A DNA stretch of 9,420 nucleotides, from positions 1 through 9,420 of the forward strand of contig QWII01000181.1 in NCBI GenBank assembly GCA_021405325.1, in the 5' to 3' direction. The first letter of the stretch is position 1. Each line of letters begins with the position of its first letter. Source of the DNA: Caldilinea sp. CFX5. Its GTDB lineage: Bacteria; Chloroflexota; Anaerolineae; Caldilineales; Caldilineaceae. The notes beneath the pieces were generated by a model. It worked only from the letters and a program-made list of their open reading frames with translations, had not been told where the DNA came from and did no database searches. This document shows positions 1-7,383 of the stretch, piece after piece. Both the position numbers and the translations under genes were made by a program.

Positions 1-62
1 TTCCCGTTATGGCTGCGACCATTTTTCACAATCGCTTGGCTTTCACATGTTGGACATTTCAT
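1..62 (-). CDS. IS1-family (InsA-type) transposase, N-terminal 20 codons only
   Basis: Read on the minus strand from the ATG at 62-60, the sequence gives MKCPTCESQAIVKNGRSHNG and then leaves the window. CPxC followed by a KNGRxxxG segment is the first half of the zinc ribbon that opens IS1-type InsA proteins, which bind the ends of the insertion sequence; the second Cys pair would lie just outside the window. A purine-rich GGAAGGG directly precedes the ATG and an AAGGA lies a few bases further up, so translation initiation is plausible. The gene is divergent from the macroglobulin gene. Only the start is visible, so whether the transposase is intact, frameshift-fused (InsA-InsB) or a remnant cannot be judged. 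The zinc ribbon alone also occurs in other transposase families, so the IS1 assignment is likely but not certain. Confidence 0.7.
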   Translation of the reverse strand, partial: MKCPTCESQAIVKNGRSHNG

Positions 63-110
63 CCCTTCCTTATACCATCACTACCTTTTCATGTCTACCC
101 TTTTTTCCTC
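63..110. mobile_element. Probable outer end of the IS1-like element (boundary not resolved)
   Basis: If 1-62 begins an IS transposase, the element's terminal inverted repeat must lie just upstream, in this T-rich (plus-strand) stretch. On the minus strand, GGTAGTGATGG (85 to 75) and GGTAGACATG (about 100 to 91) both begin with GGT as IS1 ends commonly do, and share GGTAG. The other end of the element is outside the window, so neither the inverted repeat nor a target-site duplication can be confirmed. From about 110 to 233 I see only the leader of the macroglobulin gene, with no convincing promoter. Confidence 0.3.
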
Positions 111-219
111 TCTGTAGGCTACCGGTCTGAATCAAATCCAGCAAAGTTCCACGCGATCCGGCATCATAGGGGTGAGCGCCCTGCTCAGGTGTACCCAGAC
201 TCACAACCCGTTCTCAATC

Positions 220-224
220 AGGAG
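220..224 (+). promoter_or_regulatory. Ribosome binding site of the macroglobulin gene
   Basis: AGGAG lies 9 bases upstream of the ATG at 234. This supports 234 as the start; the following residues also form a signal-anchor, as expected for this protein. Confidence 0.7.
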
Positions 225-233
225 TGACCCCGT

Positions 234-3200
234 ATGAAGACGCTGCGTTTGCATTGGCGAAAGCCGACCGGCCTCGTTTTGGTTTTGTTGATCCTTGTGA
301 CCGGCGGCTGGTTTGTCCTGCGCCAGAGTGGAGAGCCGGCGACCGTCACGGCCCTGGTAACAGCGACGCCAACCGTTGCCCCCACCGCCGACCAACGACC
401 ATCGCCCTTGCCCACGGTTGACCGCGACCTACGAATCGACGCCACCAACCCAGTCAGCACCTGGCTCAATGTGGCAGTCGATACGGCGATTGAGATTGGC
501 TTTAACCGCCCCGCCGTGATCCTGGGCGAGAATGTCGATCAGCAGCAGTTGCCCCATCCGGTACGCCTGGAACCGCCGGCAGCCGGAAAGGGCGAGTGGG
601 CCAACCCGAACTATTACCGCTTTCAACCCTTCAAACCCCTGGACGGCGGCACGACCTACCGGGTGATTGTCGATCCTTTTGTCGGCATGGAAGAACGGAC
701 ATTACGCGCCGCCCATACCTTCACCTTTACCACTGCGCTGCCCTATGTCACCGGTAGCGAACCGAACAACGCCTATGCCCACCCCCGACGCGTCATCACA
801 ATCCAGTTTGACCAGGCAATGGATGTAGACAGCACCCGCGCCGCCTTTACCTTGCAAGAACTATCGACCAAACGCTTGATTCGGGGTAACTATAGCTGGG
901 CTGATGGCTATCGCACCCTGCGCTTCTTCCCCAGCGACCGGCTGAAGTTTGACGAAATCTACCTGCTCAATGTCGCCCAGAGCGCCATGCCGGCCAGTCG
1001 CCGTGGTGGCTTGCAGCAGCCCTACCGCTCTCAATTTGCCACGCTGCCGCTGCCCTATGTGGCAACGATCACGCCGGGCAAGGCAGCGACCGGTGTCCCC
1101 GTCGATGGGCAAATCACCATTCAATTTAGCACCGCCATGAGTGAGACCAGCGTCCTCAACGGTTGGCGCATTACACCGACCATCACCAACACCCAGGTCT
1201 ACAGCAACTATTCTCCCTATGAATACAGCCTGACCCTGAACTGGACAAAAGAGCCGGCCACCACCTACACCGTCACCCTGGACGCCGCCATTACCGATGC
1301 CTATGGCAACCGCCTGGGCGACACCATCAAGGCGGGCGTCCCCATCTCACCGACGGGGGCGGACAAGGCGACCAGTTTCCACTTTACCACCGGCGATCTC
1401 CCCGCCTTTGCCCGGCTCAACATCGACCAACTCACCCATTTCAGTGTCTACACCGACACCTTTGTCGGGCTGTATTACCGCAACATCACGGCCAGCCAGG
1501 TCACGCTCTATCAAGTGCCGCTGAGTGAGTTTGTGCGTGTCTTTAGCAACCAATCGTTGAACAACGGGGCTGGCTATCAACCCGCCGACCCAGTCGAGCA
1601 GATGCTCTGGACAAAGCGCTATGAACTGGCAGCGACACGCAATGTGATCCAGGCGCTGCCGATTAAATTGCGGGATGAAGCCGGGAAGCGCTTACCGCCG
1701 GGTCTCTACCTCTTGACCGTGACTGACCCCGACCCGCAACAGAACACCTGGGTCATGCCACAACTGCAAGCGCTAATCGTCCTCAGCAACCACAATCTGG
1801 TGGTGAAAAAAGCGACGCAGGGGCAGAGCCTGGCCTGGCTCACCGATTTCCGCAGTGGGCAGCCGGTGGCCAATCGTTCCTTGAATTTTCTGGTGAATGG
1901 CTTCTTGCAAAGCAGCGTGGCGACCGACGACGAAGGGCTTGCCCGCGCCGGCCTCCAGCTCAACCAGCAACAGGGCAACTGGCCGGTCGTCGCCGTCAGC
2001 GGTGAGCCGGGTCGCGCTGACTTTGCCATCGGCGCGACCGACTGGAACCAGGGTATTACCCTCAGCGATTTCAACCTGCCCTATCGCAACTATGACGAAA
2101 AGCACATCCTCCACTTCTTCACCGACCGCCCGCTCTACCGCCCCGGTCAGCGCGTCTATTGGAAGGGCATCATTCGCCGTTGGCGGGGCGAGGAATATCA
2201 GTTGCCGGCGGAGGGGTCAAAGGTGCTACTGCAACTGATCGATAGCCGGGGTACTATTATCGCCCAGGCGACGCCGGCCATTAGTCGCTTTGGCACGGTC
2301 GATGGCTTCTTCGACCTCAACCCCGAAGCCCTGACCGGCGGTTATTATCTGAACGCCACCTTTACCTATGGCCCGAACTACCAACTGAACACCAGCGCCA
2401 ATTTCCTGGTAGCGGCCTATCGCAAACCGGAGTTTGACATCAGTGTACAGAGCGACCAGGACGAAGTGCAGCAGGGCGACCCCATCCGCATCACCACCGA
2501 AGCCACCTATTTCAGCGGCGGGCCGGTGACCGGCGCAACGGTTCACTGGCGGTTGGTGGCCGCGCCCCACACTTTCACCTGGCAAGCCCCCAACGCCGAC
2601 CGTTTCTATCGCTTTGCCCCCTTTGACCCCCATCAACTGGGCGCTGATCCCTATGCCAATTTCCTGGGTGGGTTGGTCAAAGAAGGCGATGGCGTCATTG
2701 ATGAGAGTGGCCGTTTTGTCCTGGAACTCCCCGCCGACCTGGGCGATAGCGTCTTTAGCCAACGCTGGACGGTCGATGTGACGGTGCAGAGTCGCACCAA
2801 CCAGTTTGTCAACCGTGCCGCGACCTTGCTCGTCCACCGGGGCGACTACTATGTGGGGATCAGCCCACGCAGCTATGTCCTGGCCCAGGGCAAAGCCAAT
2901 CAGATCGACTTTCTCACCTTGCAACCCGACGGCGCGCCCTATCCCCAGGCGACGCTAGACGTGACCCTGTACGAATACCAGTGGAACCCGGTGCGCAAAC
3001 GACAAAGCACCGACTCCTACCTCTGGGAGAATACGCTCCAACGCATCGAAACGCTCACCGCCACGGTGCAAACCGACCGCAATGGCGTGGCTCAGTTGCC
3101 GTGGACGCCGGCCAAGGGTGGTCAATATCTGCTCACCGTGCGCAGCGCCGACCGCCACGGCAACCCGATCAACAGCGCCCAGACGCTCTGGGTCAGCGAC

Positions 3201-6032
3201 GATGTCGGCTCCTATGTCGCCTGGCCGCAAGCGAACCATGACCGGCTGGAACTGGTCGCCGACAAAGCGCTCTACCGCCCCGGCGAGACGGCGCACATCC
3301 TCGTCCCCAGCCCCTGGCAAGGCAAGGTCAAAGCGCTGGTGACGATTGAACGGGGCGGCGTGCTGGACGCGCACACCCTTGACCTGACCAGCAACAGCTC
3401 TACCATTGATGTGCCGATTCTGGCCGACTATGTCCCCAGCGCCTATGTCAGCGTTGTCCTCGTGCGCGCCGGCGACAAGGATGACCCGGTGCCGGCCATG
3501 CGCATCGGCTACACGCAACTCAAAGTCGATAGCAGCGCCAAAGCGTTACAGATCGCCGTACAACCCTCGGCCATCAAGGTGCTACCCGGTGCAACGGTGC
3601 AATATACGTTGACGGTGCGCCATGCCGATGGGGCAGTCGCGCCCAACAGCGAAGTGACCGTGGCGTTGATCGACAAGGCAGTCCTGGCGCTGCGCCCAAT
3701 GGTTGCCACCTCGTTGCTCGACCTCTTCTACTACGAACGAGGACTGGGCGTGACCACCGGCGCGACTATCATCATCAACCGTGACCGCTTGAGCCAGCAG
3801 ATTGGCCGCGGGCAAAAGGGGGGCGGCGGTGGCGGTGGTGGCGGCTGGGAAGTGCGTTCCGAATTCCCCGACGTGGCCTGGTGGCGCGCCGATTATGTGA
3901 CCGATGCCAGGGGCCAAGGCCGCTTTACCGTGACGCTGCCCGACAATCTGACCCGCTGGGTGTTGCTGGTCAAAGCGCTTGACCAGAAAACCTATGTCGG
4001 TGAAGCCAGCCAGGAGATCGTCGCCACCAAGGATTTGCAGGTGCGCCCCCTTGCGCCCCGCTTCCTGACGGCGGGGGACAGCGCCACGGTGGGCAGCGTC
4101 CTGGTGAACGCCACCGACCATCCCCTGACCGCTGTCGCCTTTGCGGTGGCGGTGGAAGGCGCAACGCTGGGGAACGGCCAACAGCAGGTGACGATGACGC
4201 TGGCCGCCAACAGCCAACATCGCCTGCTCTTCCCGATCAGTGTGACCTTGCCAGTGGAACAGGTGGTGTTGACCATGACCGCCCGCGCCCCGGCCACCGC
4301 AACGGGCCAGGCGCTCAGTGATGCGGTGCGGCTGGTCATTCCGGTCAAACGCTTTATCACCGCGGCCACCTTCGCCAGCGCCGGCACGGTCCCCACGACG
4401 ACCTTACAGGTGCCGCTGACGCTACCCCAAGCGGTTGCCGGTGACGCCGAGTTGCTGGTGAAGTTGCAAGACAGTCTAGCCGACAGCATGGTCGATGGCC
4501 TGACCTATCTGGAACACTACCCCTATGAGTGCAACGAGCAGGCGATCAGCCGCTTCCTGCCCAATCTCTTCACCGTGCGCGCCTTCCGCGACCTGGGCCT
4601 TCATGACGCCGCGCTGGAACGGCAGTTGAACTACCAGTTGGCGGTGGGCGTCCAGCGCATGATGAGCCGGCAGAATCCCGATGGCGGCTGGGGCTACTGG
4701 CCGGGCGGCCCGTCCGCGCCCTTTACCACCGCTTATGTCTTGTGGGGCTTGCACGCCGCTCGCCACTTTGGCTACCCCATGAGCGATGATCTTTTCCAGC
4801 AAGCCGGCGCCTTTCTCGAAAACAGTTATCTTGCCGCCTCGACGGCCCAAAGCTGGGAGTTGAATGAAGCGGCCTTCAAACACTTTGTGCTGGCCGACCT
4901 GGGACGGGGCAACCCCGGCGATATGAGCGTCCTCTATGACAACCGGGCGCGCCTGGGGGTCTATGGCAAAGCTTATCTGGCCATGGCGATGGCCCAGTTG
5001 AACACGCCCGATGCCAACTTTGTCAAGGCGATTGACACGCTCATTAACGAGATCCTGCAAGCGACCCACCACAACGGCGACCAGGCCTTCTGGCGCGAGG
5101 AACAGCCGGACTACTGGAGCATGAACACTGATGTGCGCACCTCCGCCATTGTTGTTACCATGCTACTCCGCCTCTGGCCGACCCACCCGATCCTGCCCGA
5201 TGCCGTGCGCGGTTTGCTGGCGGCGCGCCAAACCGGCTATTGGGGCAACACCCAGGAGACCGCTTGGTCGCTCATCGCGCTGACCGACTGGTTGCGCGCC
5301 ACTAAAGAACTAGAAGGCAACTACACCTGGCAGGTCGATCTCAATGGTGCGGCCTTGGGCAAGGGCGTTGTCGATGCGCAAAGCCGCACACAGAGCGTTG
5401 AACTGCGCAGCCAGTTGCTGACCTTCCTGCAAGCGGCAACCACCGAAACTAACACCCTCACCATCAGCCGCAGCAACGATTCCGGGCAACTCTACTATTC
5501 GACGGCGGTGCGCTATGCCGTCGATGCGCTGGCGGTCGCGCCGGTCAGCCAGGGGGTGAGCGTGGATCGTTACTTTGAGATGGCCGGCAACGCCGTCAAC
5601 CGCGCCCAGGTCGGCGACTGGCTCACGATGACGGTGCGGATCACGGCGACGCAGGAGTTGCACCATTTGCTGCTGGAAGTGCCGTTGCTGGCGGGCAGCG
5701 AACCCATCGACAACCGGCTGCCCACCCAAGCGAACAATCTGAATAATACGGGCGAGGGTAGCCGCACCTGGCTGGGCGCGAATGGCGAAAAGGTGGACTA
5801 TCGCCCCTTGTGGCCCAGCTATGTCGATACGCGCGATGACAAAGTGGCGCTCTTTGCCACCTACCTGCCCGCCGGTCACTACTATGTCACCGTGCCGGTG
5901 CGGGCGACGCTGGCGGGAAGTTATCGCGTGCTGCCGGCGTATGCGGAGATGATGTACTTTACGCAGGTGATGGGACGGAGTGGTGGGGTACAGTTGGTGA
6001 TTGAAGAGAAGGGCGATGCCATGACAAAATAA
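234..6032 (+). CDS. Bacterial alpha-2-macroglobulin (thioester protease-trap protein), signal-anchored
   Basis: A 1932-residue extracytoplasmic protein of the bacterial alpha-2-macroglobulin family, which entraps attacking proteases and can bond to them through a thioester. Residues 1-10 are basic and about 11-29 form one hydrophobic helix with no lipobox Cys, so it is probably a membrane-anchored surface protein; a Thr/Pro-rich linker follows to about 64. Three Ig-like domains of Big_5 type occupy about 60-385. Macroglobulin domains follow, including the MG2 hallmark DRPLYRPGQ (631-639) and a second DKALYRPGE (1010-1018) at the bait-region domain. Nine consecutive glycines (1196-1204) precede the FPDVAWW segment (1211-1217) that opens the central A2M domain. 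The thioester motif is C1433-N-E-Q1436 within YPYECNEQ, followed by the alpha-toroid thioester domain (QNPDGGWGYWPGG nearby) and a C-terminal receptor-binding-like beta domain. It is longer than E. coli YfhM (about 1650 aa), mainly through the N-terminal Ig domains. No pbpC penicillin-binding partner is visible. Family assignment is firm; the protease-trap role is inferred from the family. Confidence 0.96.
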   Translation: MKTLRLHWRKPTGLVLVLLILVTGGWFVLRQSGEPATVTALVTATPTVAPTADQRPSPLPTVDRDLRIDATNPVSTWLNVAVDTAIEIGFNRPAVILGENVDQQQLPHPVRLEPPAAGKGEWANPNYYRFQPFKPLDGGTTYRVIVDPFVGMEERTLRAAHTFTFTTALPYVTGSEPNNAYAHPRRVITIQFDQAMDVDSTRAAFTLQELSTKRLIRGNYSWADGYRTLRFFPSDRLKFDEIYLLNVAQSAMPASRRGGLQQPYRSQFATLPLPYVATITPGKAATGVPVDGQITIQFSTAMSETSVLNGWRITPTITNTQVYSNYSPYEYSLTLNWTKEPATTYTVTLDAAITDAYGNRLGDTIKAGVPISPTGADKATSFHFTTGDLPAFARLNIDQLTHFSVYTDTFVGLYYRNITASQVTLYQVPLSEFVRVFSNQSLNNGAGYQPADPVEQMLWTKRYELAATRNVIQALPIKLRDEAGKRLPPGLYLLTVTDPDPQQNTWVMPQLQALIVLSNHNLVVKKATQGQSLAWLTDFRSGQPVANRSLNFLVNGFLQSSVATDDEGLARAGLQLNQQQGNWPVVAVSGEPGRADFAIGATDWNQGITLSDFNLPYRNYDEKHILHFFTDRPLYRPGQRVYWKGIIRRWRGEEYQLPAEGSKVLLQLIDSRGTIIAQATPAISRFGTVDGFFDLNPEALTGGYYLNATFTYGPNYQLNTSANFLVAAYRKPEFDISVQSDQDEVQQGDPIRITTEATYFSGGPVTGATVHWRLVAAPHTFTWQAPNADRFYRFAPFDPHQLGADPYANFLGGLVKEGDGVIDESGRFVLELPADLGDSVFSQRWTVDVTVQSRTNQFVNRAATLLVHRGDYYVGISPRSYVLAQGKANQIDFLTLQPDGAPYPQATLDVTLYEYQWNPVRKRQSTDSYLWENTLQRIETLTATVQTDRNGVAQLPWTPAKGGQYLLTVRSADRHGNPINSAQTLWVSDDVGSYVAWPQANHDRLELVADKALYRPGETAHILVPSPWQGKVKALVTIERGGVLDAHTLDLTSNSSTIDVPILADYVPSAYVSVVLVRAGDKDDPVPAMRIGYTQLKVDSSAKALQIAVQPSAIKVLPGATVQYTLTVRHADGAVAPNSEVTVALIDKAVLALRPMVATSLLDLFYYERGLGVTTGATIIINRDRLSQQIGRGQKGGGGGGGGGWEVRSEFPDVAWWRADYVTDARGQGRFTVTLPDNLTRWVLLVKALDQKTYVGEASQEIVATKDLQVRPLAPRFLTAGDSATVGSVLVNATDHPLTAVAFAVAVEGATLGNGQQQVTMTLAANSQHRLLFPISVTLPVEQVVLTMTARAPATATGQALSDAVRLVIPVKRFITAATFASAGTVPTTTLQVPLTLPQAVAGDAELLVKLQDSLADSMVDGLTYLEHYPYECNEQAISRFLPNLFTVRAFRDLGLHDAALERQLNYQLAVGVQRMMSRQNPDGGWGYWPGGPSAPFTTAYVLWGLHAARHFGYPMSDDLFQQAGAFLENSYLAASTAQSWELNEAAFKHFVLADLGRGNPGDMSVLYDNRARLGVYGKAYLAMAMAQLNTPDANFVKAIDTLINEILQATHHNGDQAFWREEQPDYWSMNTDVRTSAIVVTMLLRLWPTHPILPDAVRGLLAARQTGYWGNTQETAWSLIALTDWLRATKELEGNYTWQVDLNGAALGKGVVDAQSRTQSVELRSQLLTFLQAATTETNTLTISRSNDSGQLYYSTAVRYAVDALAVAPVSQGVSVDRYFEMAGNAVNRAQVGDWLTMTVRITATQELHHLLLEVPLLAGSEPIDNRLPTQANNLNNTGEGSRTWLGANGEKVDYRPLWPSYVDTRDDKVALFATYLPAGHYYVTVPVRATLAGSYRVLPAYAEMMYFTQVMGRSGGVQLVIEEKGDAMTK

Positions 6033-6046
6033 TGTAAGATTGATGA

Positions 6047-6075
6047 TTGACGGGCGATTTGGATCATGGTACATT
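6047..6075 (+). promoter_or_regulatory. Sigma70-like promoter of the small-gene module
   Basis: TTGACG (6047-6052) and TACATT (6070-6075) are separated by exactly 17 bases, matching the sigma70 consensus at 5/6 and 4/6 positions. It sits just after the macroglobulin stop and places transcription start near 6082, about 30 bases before the ATG at 6113. This argues that the TTG at 6047, which would extend the next reading frame by 22 codons, is a promoter element and not a start codon. No terminator is visible between the macroglobulin stop (6032) and this promoter. The call rests on sequence match alone. Confidence 0.5.
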
Positions 6076-6112
6076 TGTGTTAAATTCTCTACAATTACAA
6101 GAATTGTCAAAC

Positions 6113-6358
6113 ATGCAGCCGCAAGATTTTGATTTATTGAGTGAGATTACGAGTGTAGAGACCATGTCTGTCAATCATTCTATCCGGGAACGGGAGCAAT
6201 TGAATCGTCAGTATGGTGTAGGCCGTTGGCGCAAACGTAAAGGAGTTGCCACCATTCGCTATAAGAAGAATGGGCGAGTCGTCACCGCCGAAATCCACTG
6301 GTACGAAGCGCACGGCATTGGGGCTACCAAATGGAAAGTCAAACGCGAACTAAAGTGA
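6113..6358 (+). CDS. Small basic conserved hypothetical protein (first gene of coupled pair)
   Basis: An 81-residue protein with an acidic/hydrophobic head (about residues 1-20) and a basic body carrying a SIRERxxLxxxYGxGRWRKRKGxA motif, spelled in part as QYGVGRWRKRKGVATIRY, then EIHWYEAHGIG and a basic tail KWKVKRELK. I recognise this from small hypothetical proteins in Cyanobacteria and Chloroflexota that occur directly upstream of a partner like the next gene; I know of no assigned function. The ATG at 6113 is preferred because the sequence from MQPQDFDLLSEI onward fits the family's N-terminus and it follows a good promoter. A TTG at 6047 and an ATG at 6164 (64 aa) are alternatives, and the ribosome binding site is weak for all of them. 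The stop overlaps the next gene's start. Composition is less GC-rich than the macroglobulin gene, suggesting accessory origin. Confidence 0.75.
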   Translation: MQPQDFDLLSEITSVETMSVNHSIREREQLNRQYGVGRWRKRKGVATIRYKKNGRVVTAEIHWYEAHGIGATKWKVKRELK

Positions 6359-6708
6359 AAACAGAGAAACCACAAAATCAGCCAGCGCGTTATGCGAAAT
6401 GCTTGGGCAATGGTGGCGATACGCTGTCGTTAACGCCGGGGCAATTTTACCAAATTGTGCCTGATGAAGCCGAAGCGCATGGGCTGTTACGCATTGTGGA
6501 TAATACAGGCGAAGATTATCTCTTTGACGCTGACTTGTTCGAGGAAGTATACGACTTGTCGAGTCTCTTCACCGAACTTACGGTTGGACTGAGCATACCG
6601 ATGAAGGCGACAATTTATCAACTTGCCAATCAACAGGGCAAGAGTATGTCTGCGCTCCTGCGCGAGTGGATCGATGAACGGCTGGATTTGCCCGTTGGCG
6701 CTGATTGA
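6355..6708 (+). CDS. Two-part small protein with C-terminal ribbon-helix-helix-like domain (second gene of coupled pair)
   Basis: 117 residues if started at the GTG at 6355, whose GTGA overlaps the TGA of the preceding gene by 4 bases, a standard arrangement for translational coupling. An in-frame ATG at 6331 would add 8 codons and overlap by 28 bases; I favour the GTG because of the overlap geometry. The first half (about 12-58) is a small beta-rich module with RYAKCLGNGGD, LSLTPGQFYQIVPDEAEAHG and LLRIVDNTGEDYLFDADLF, a domain seen in the downstream partners of this small-gene pair. The second half (about 68-108) reads TVGLSIPMKATIYQLANQQG followed by KSMSALLREWIDERLD, the strand-helix-turn-helix pattern of ribbon-helix-helix DNA-binding domains, common in antitoxins. 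A self-repressing antitoxin-like role is inference only; the upstream protein would then be the candidate partner. Confidence 0.75.
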   Translation: MKTEKPQNQPARYAKCLGNGGDTLSLTPGQFYQIVPDEAEAHGLLRIVDNTGEDYLFDADLFEEVYDLSSLFTELTVGLSIPMKATIYQLANQQGKSMSALLREWIDERLDLPVGAD

Positions 6709-6764
6709 AAGAAGTCTGCAACGCGACCAGAAAGATTCGATTGGTTGGCCTGGATATATAAGCA

Positions 6765-6771
6765 CAGGGGG
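6765..6771 (+). promoter_or_regulatory. Ribosome binding site fixing the xisI start
   Basis: CAGGGGG ends 7 bases before the ATG at 6779. The reading frame stays open upstream to 6623, but this site and the XisI N-terminus beginning MDRVATYRALL select 6779. A TATATA box (6755-6760) lies just above it, without a matching -35, so a separate promoter is only possible. Confidence 0.55.
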
Positions 6772-6778
6772 TTGTAGA

Positions 6779-7120
6779 ATGGATCGAGTAGCAACCTATC
6801 GCGCCTTACTGAAAGAATTGCTCAGTCAACATGCCGAACGGATGAACCGCCGTCCACAACCAGAGACCGAAACCGAAGTAACCTTTGACGAGGATCGCGA
6901 TCACTACATGGTGCTACGGCTTGGCTGGACCCCCAAGGGACGCGTCTTTGTGCCAACCTTGTACGCCCGCTTGCGTGATGGCAAAATTTGGATTGAAAAT
7001 GACTGGACTTCCGACGGACTGGCGACCGAGTTGTTAGAACGGGGCGTACCGTGTGAAGATGTGGTATTGGCCTTCCATCCTCCGGAGATGCGAGTTCATA
7101 CGGAGTTTGCGGTTGCCTAA
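6779..7120 (+). CDS. xisI: XisI family protein (fdxN-element excision controlling factor homologue)
   Basis: A 113-residue protein matching the XisI family over its whole length. It starts MDRVATYRALLKELL, continues with a TFDEDRDHYMVLRLGW core, then GKIWIENDWTSDGLATELLE and GVPCEDVVLAFHPP, and ends TEFAVA, the usual XisI C-terminus. XisI was named from Anabaena, where with XisF and XisH it is needed for excision of the fdxN element in heterocysts; homologues are scattered through Cyanobacteria, Chloroflexota and other bacteria with no heterocysts, where the role is unknown. XisH, an endonuclease-like partner normally encoded just upstream, is absent here: upstream lies the ribbon-helix-helix gene, 70 bases away. 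The stop codon overlaps the opposing stop of the abiEii remnant. Family assignment is confident; function in this host is not. Confidence 0.92.
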   Translation: MDRVATYRALLKELLSQHAERMNRRPQPETETEVTFDEDRDHYMVLRLGWTPKGRVFVPTLYARLRDGKIWIENDWTSDGLATELLERGVPCEDVVLAFHPPEMRVHTEFAVA

Positions 7121-7383
7121 CAAAGTACCACTTGCGCATTGATGAGATCCGTGCTTTGGTAGTGGGCTTGCTGACGTTCCAAGGCAAAGTCTAAATCTTC
7201 CGAGTAGCGCGGCAGGTGATAGAGAACACGCAAAGCCGTGCCACCATGAAAGGCAAGTGGAATCATCGCACCGGCCCGCTGTAGGCTTTGCAAAATCCGC
7301 ATTTGGAGATACTCGCGCACCAATGAGCGCTGTGTTTCCGGTGTCGCAACCCCAGCAAGCTGTGCTTCCAAGTAGGGAATCAT
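7117..7383 (-). pseudogene. abiEii: AbiEii-type nucleotidyltransferase toxin, 3'-truncated (88 aa left)
   Basis: The start is MIPYLEAQLAGV, continuing to a typical AbiEii N-terminal region with FHGGTALRVLYHLPRYSEDLDF, i.e. the GG[S/T]...DxD nucleotidyltransferase metal-binding motif (type IV toxin of the AbiE abortive-infection system). Recognisable similarity ends around ALERQQAHYQ and the frame stops after 12 unrelated residues, whereas family members are about 230-300 aa, so the rest of the catalytic domain is missing. Its ATG overlaps the abiEi stop as ATGA (7383-7380), the normal coupled abiE layout, showing that this was once a genuine operon. The stop (7119-7117) shares two bases with the xisI stop on the other strand. 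An active toxin is unlikely because later catalytic motifs are gone. The longer open frame up to 7434 is only overlap with abiEi. Confidence 0.85.

Noticed and set aside
9..227. Plus-strand open frame of 72 codons before the macroglobulin gene
   Set aside because: It runs antisense through the IS1-type transposase start and the T-rich IS end, has no ribosome binding site and no recognisable motif.
2226..2924. Long minus-strand open frame of 232 codons inside the macroglobulin gene
   Set aside because: It is antisense to a clearly conserved coding region, arises from GC-rich codon structure, and its translation has no recognisable domain. The same applies to the minus-strand frames at 3582-4220, 2955-3518, 4476-5072 and 5310-6110.
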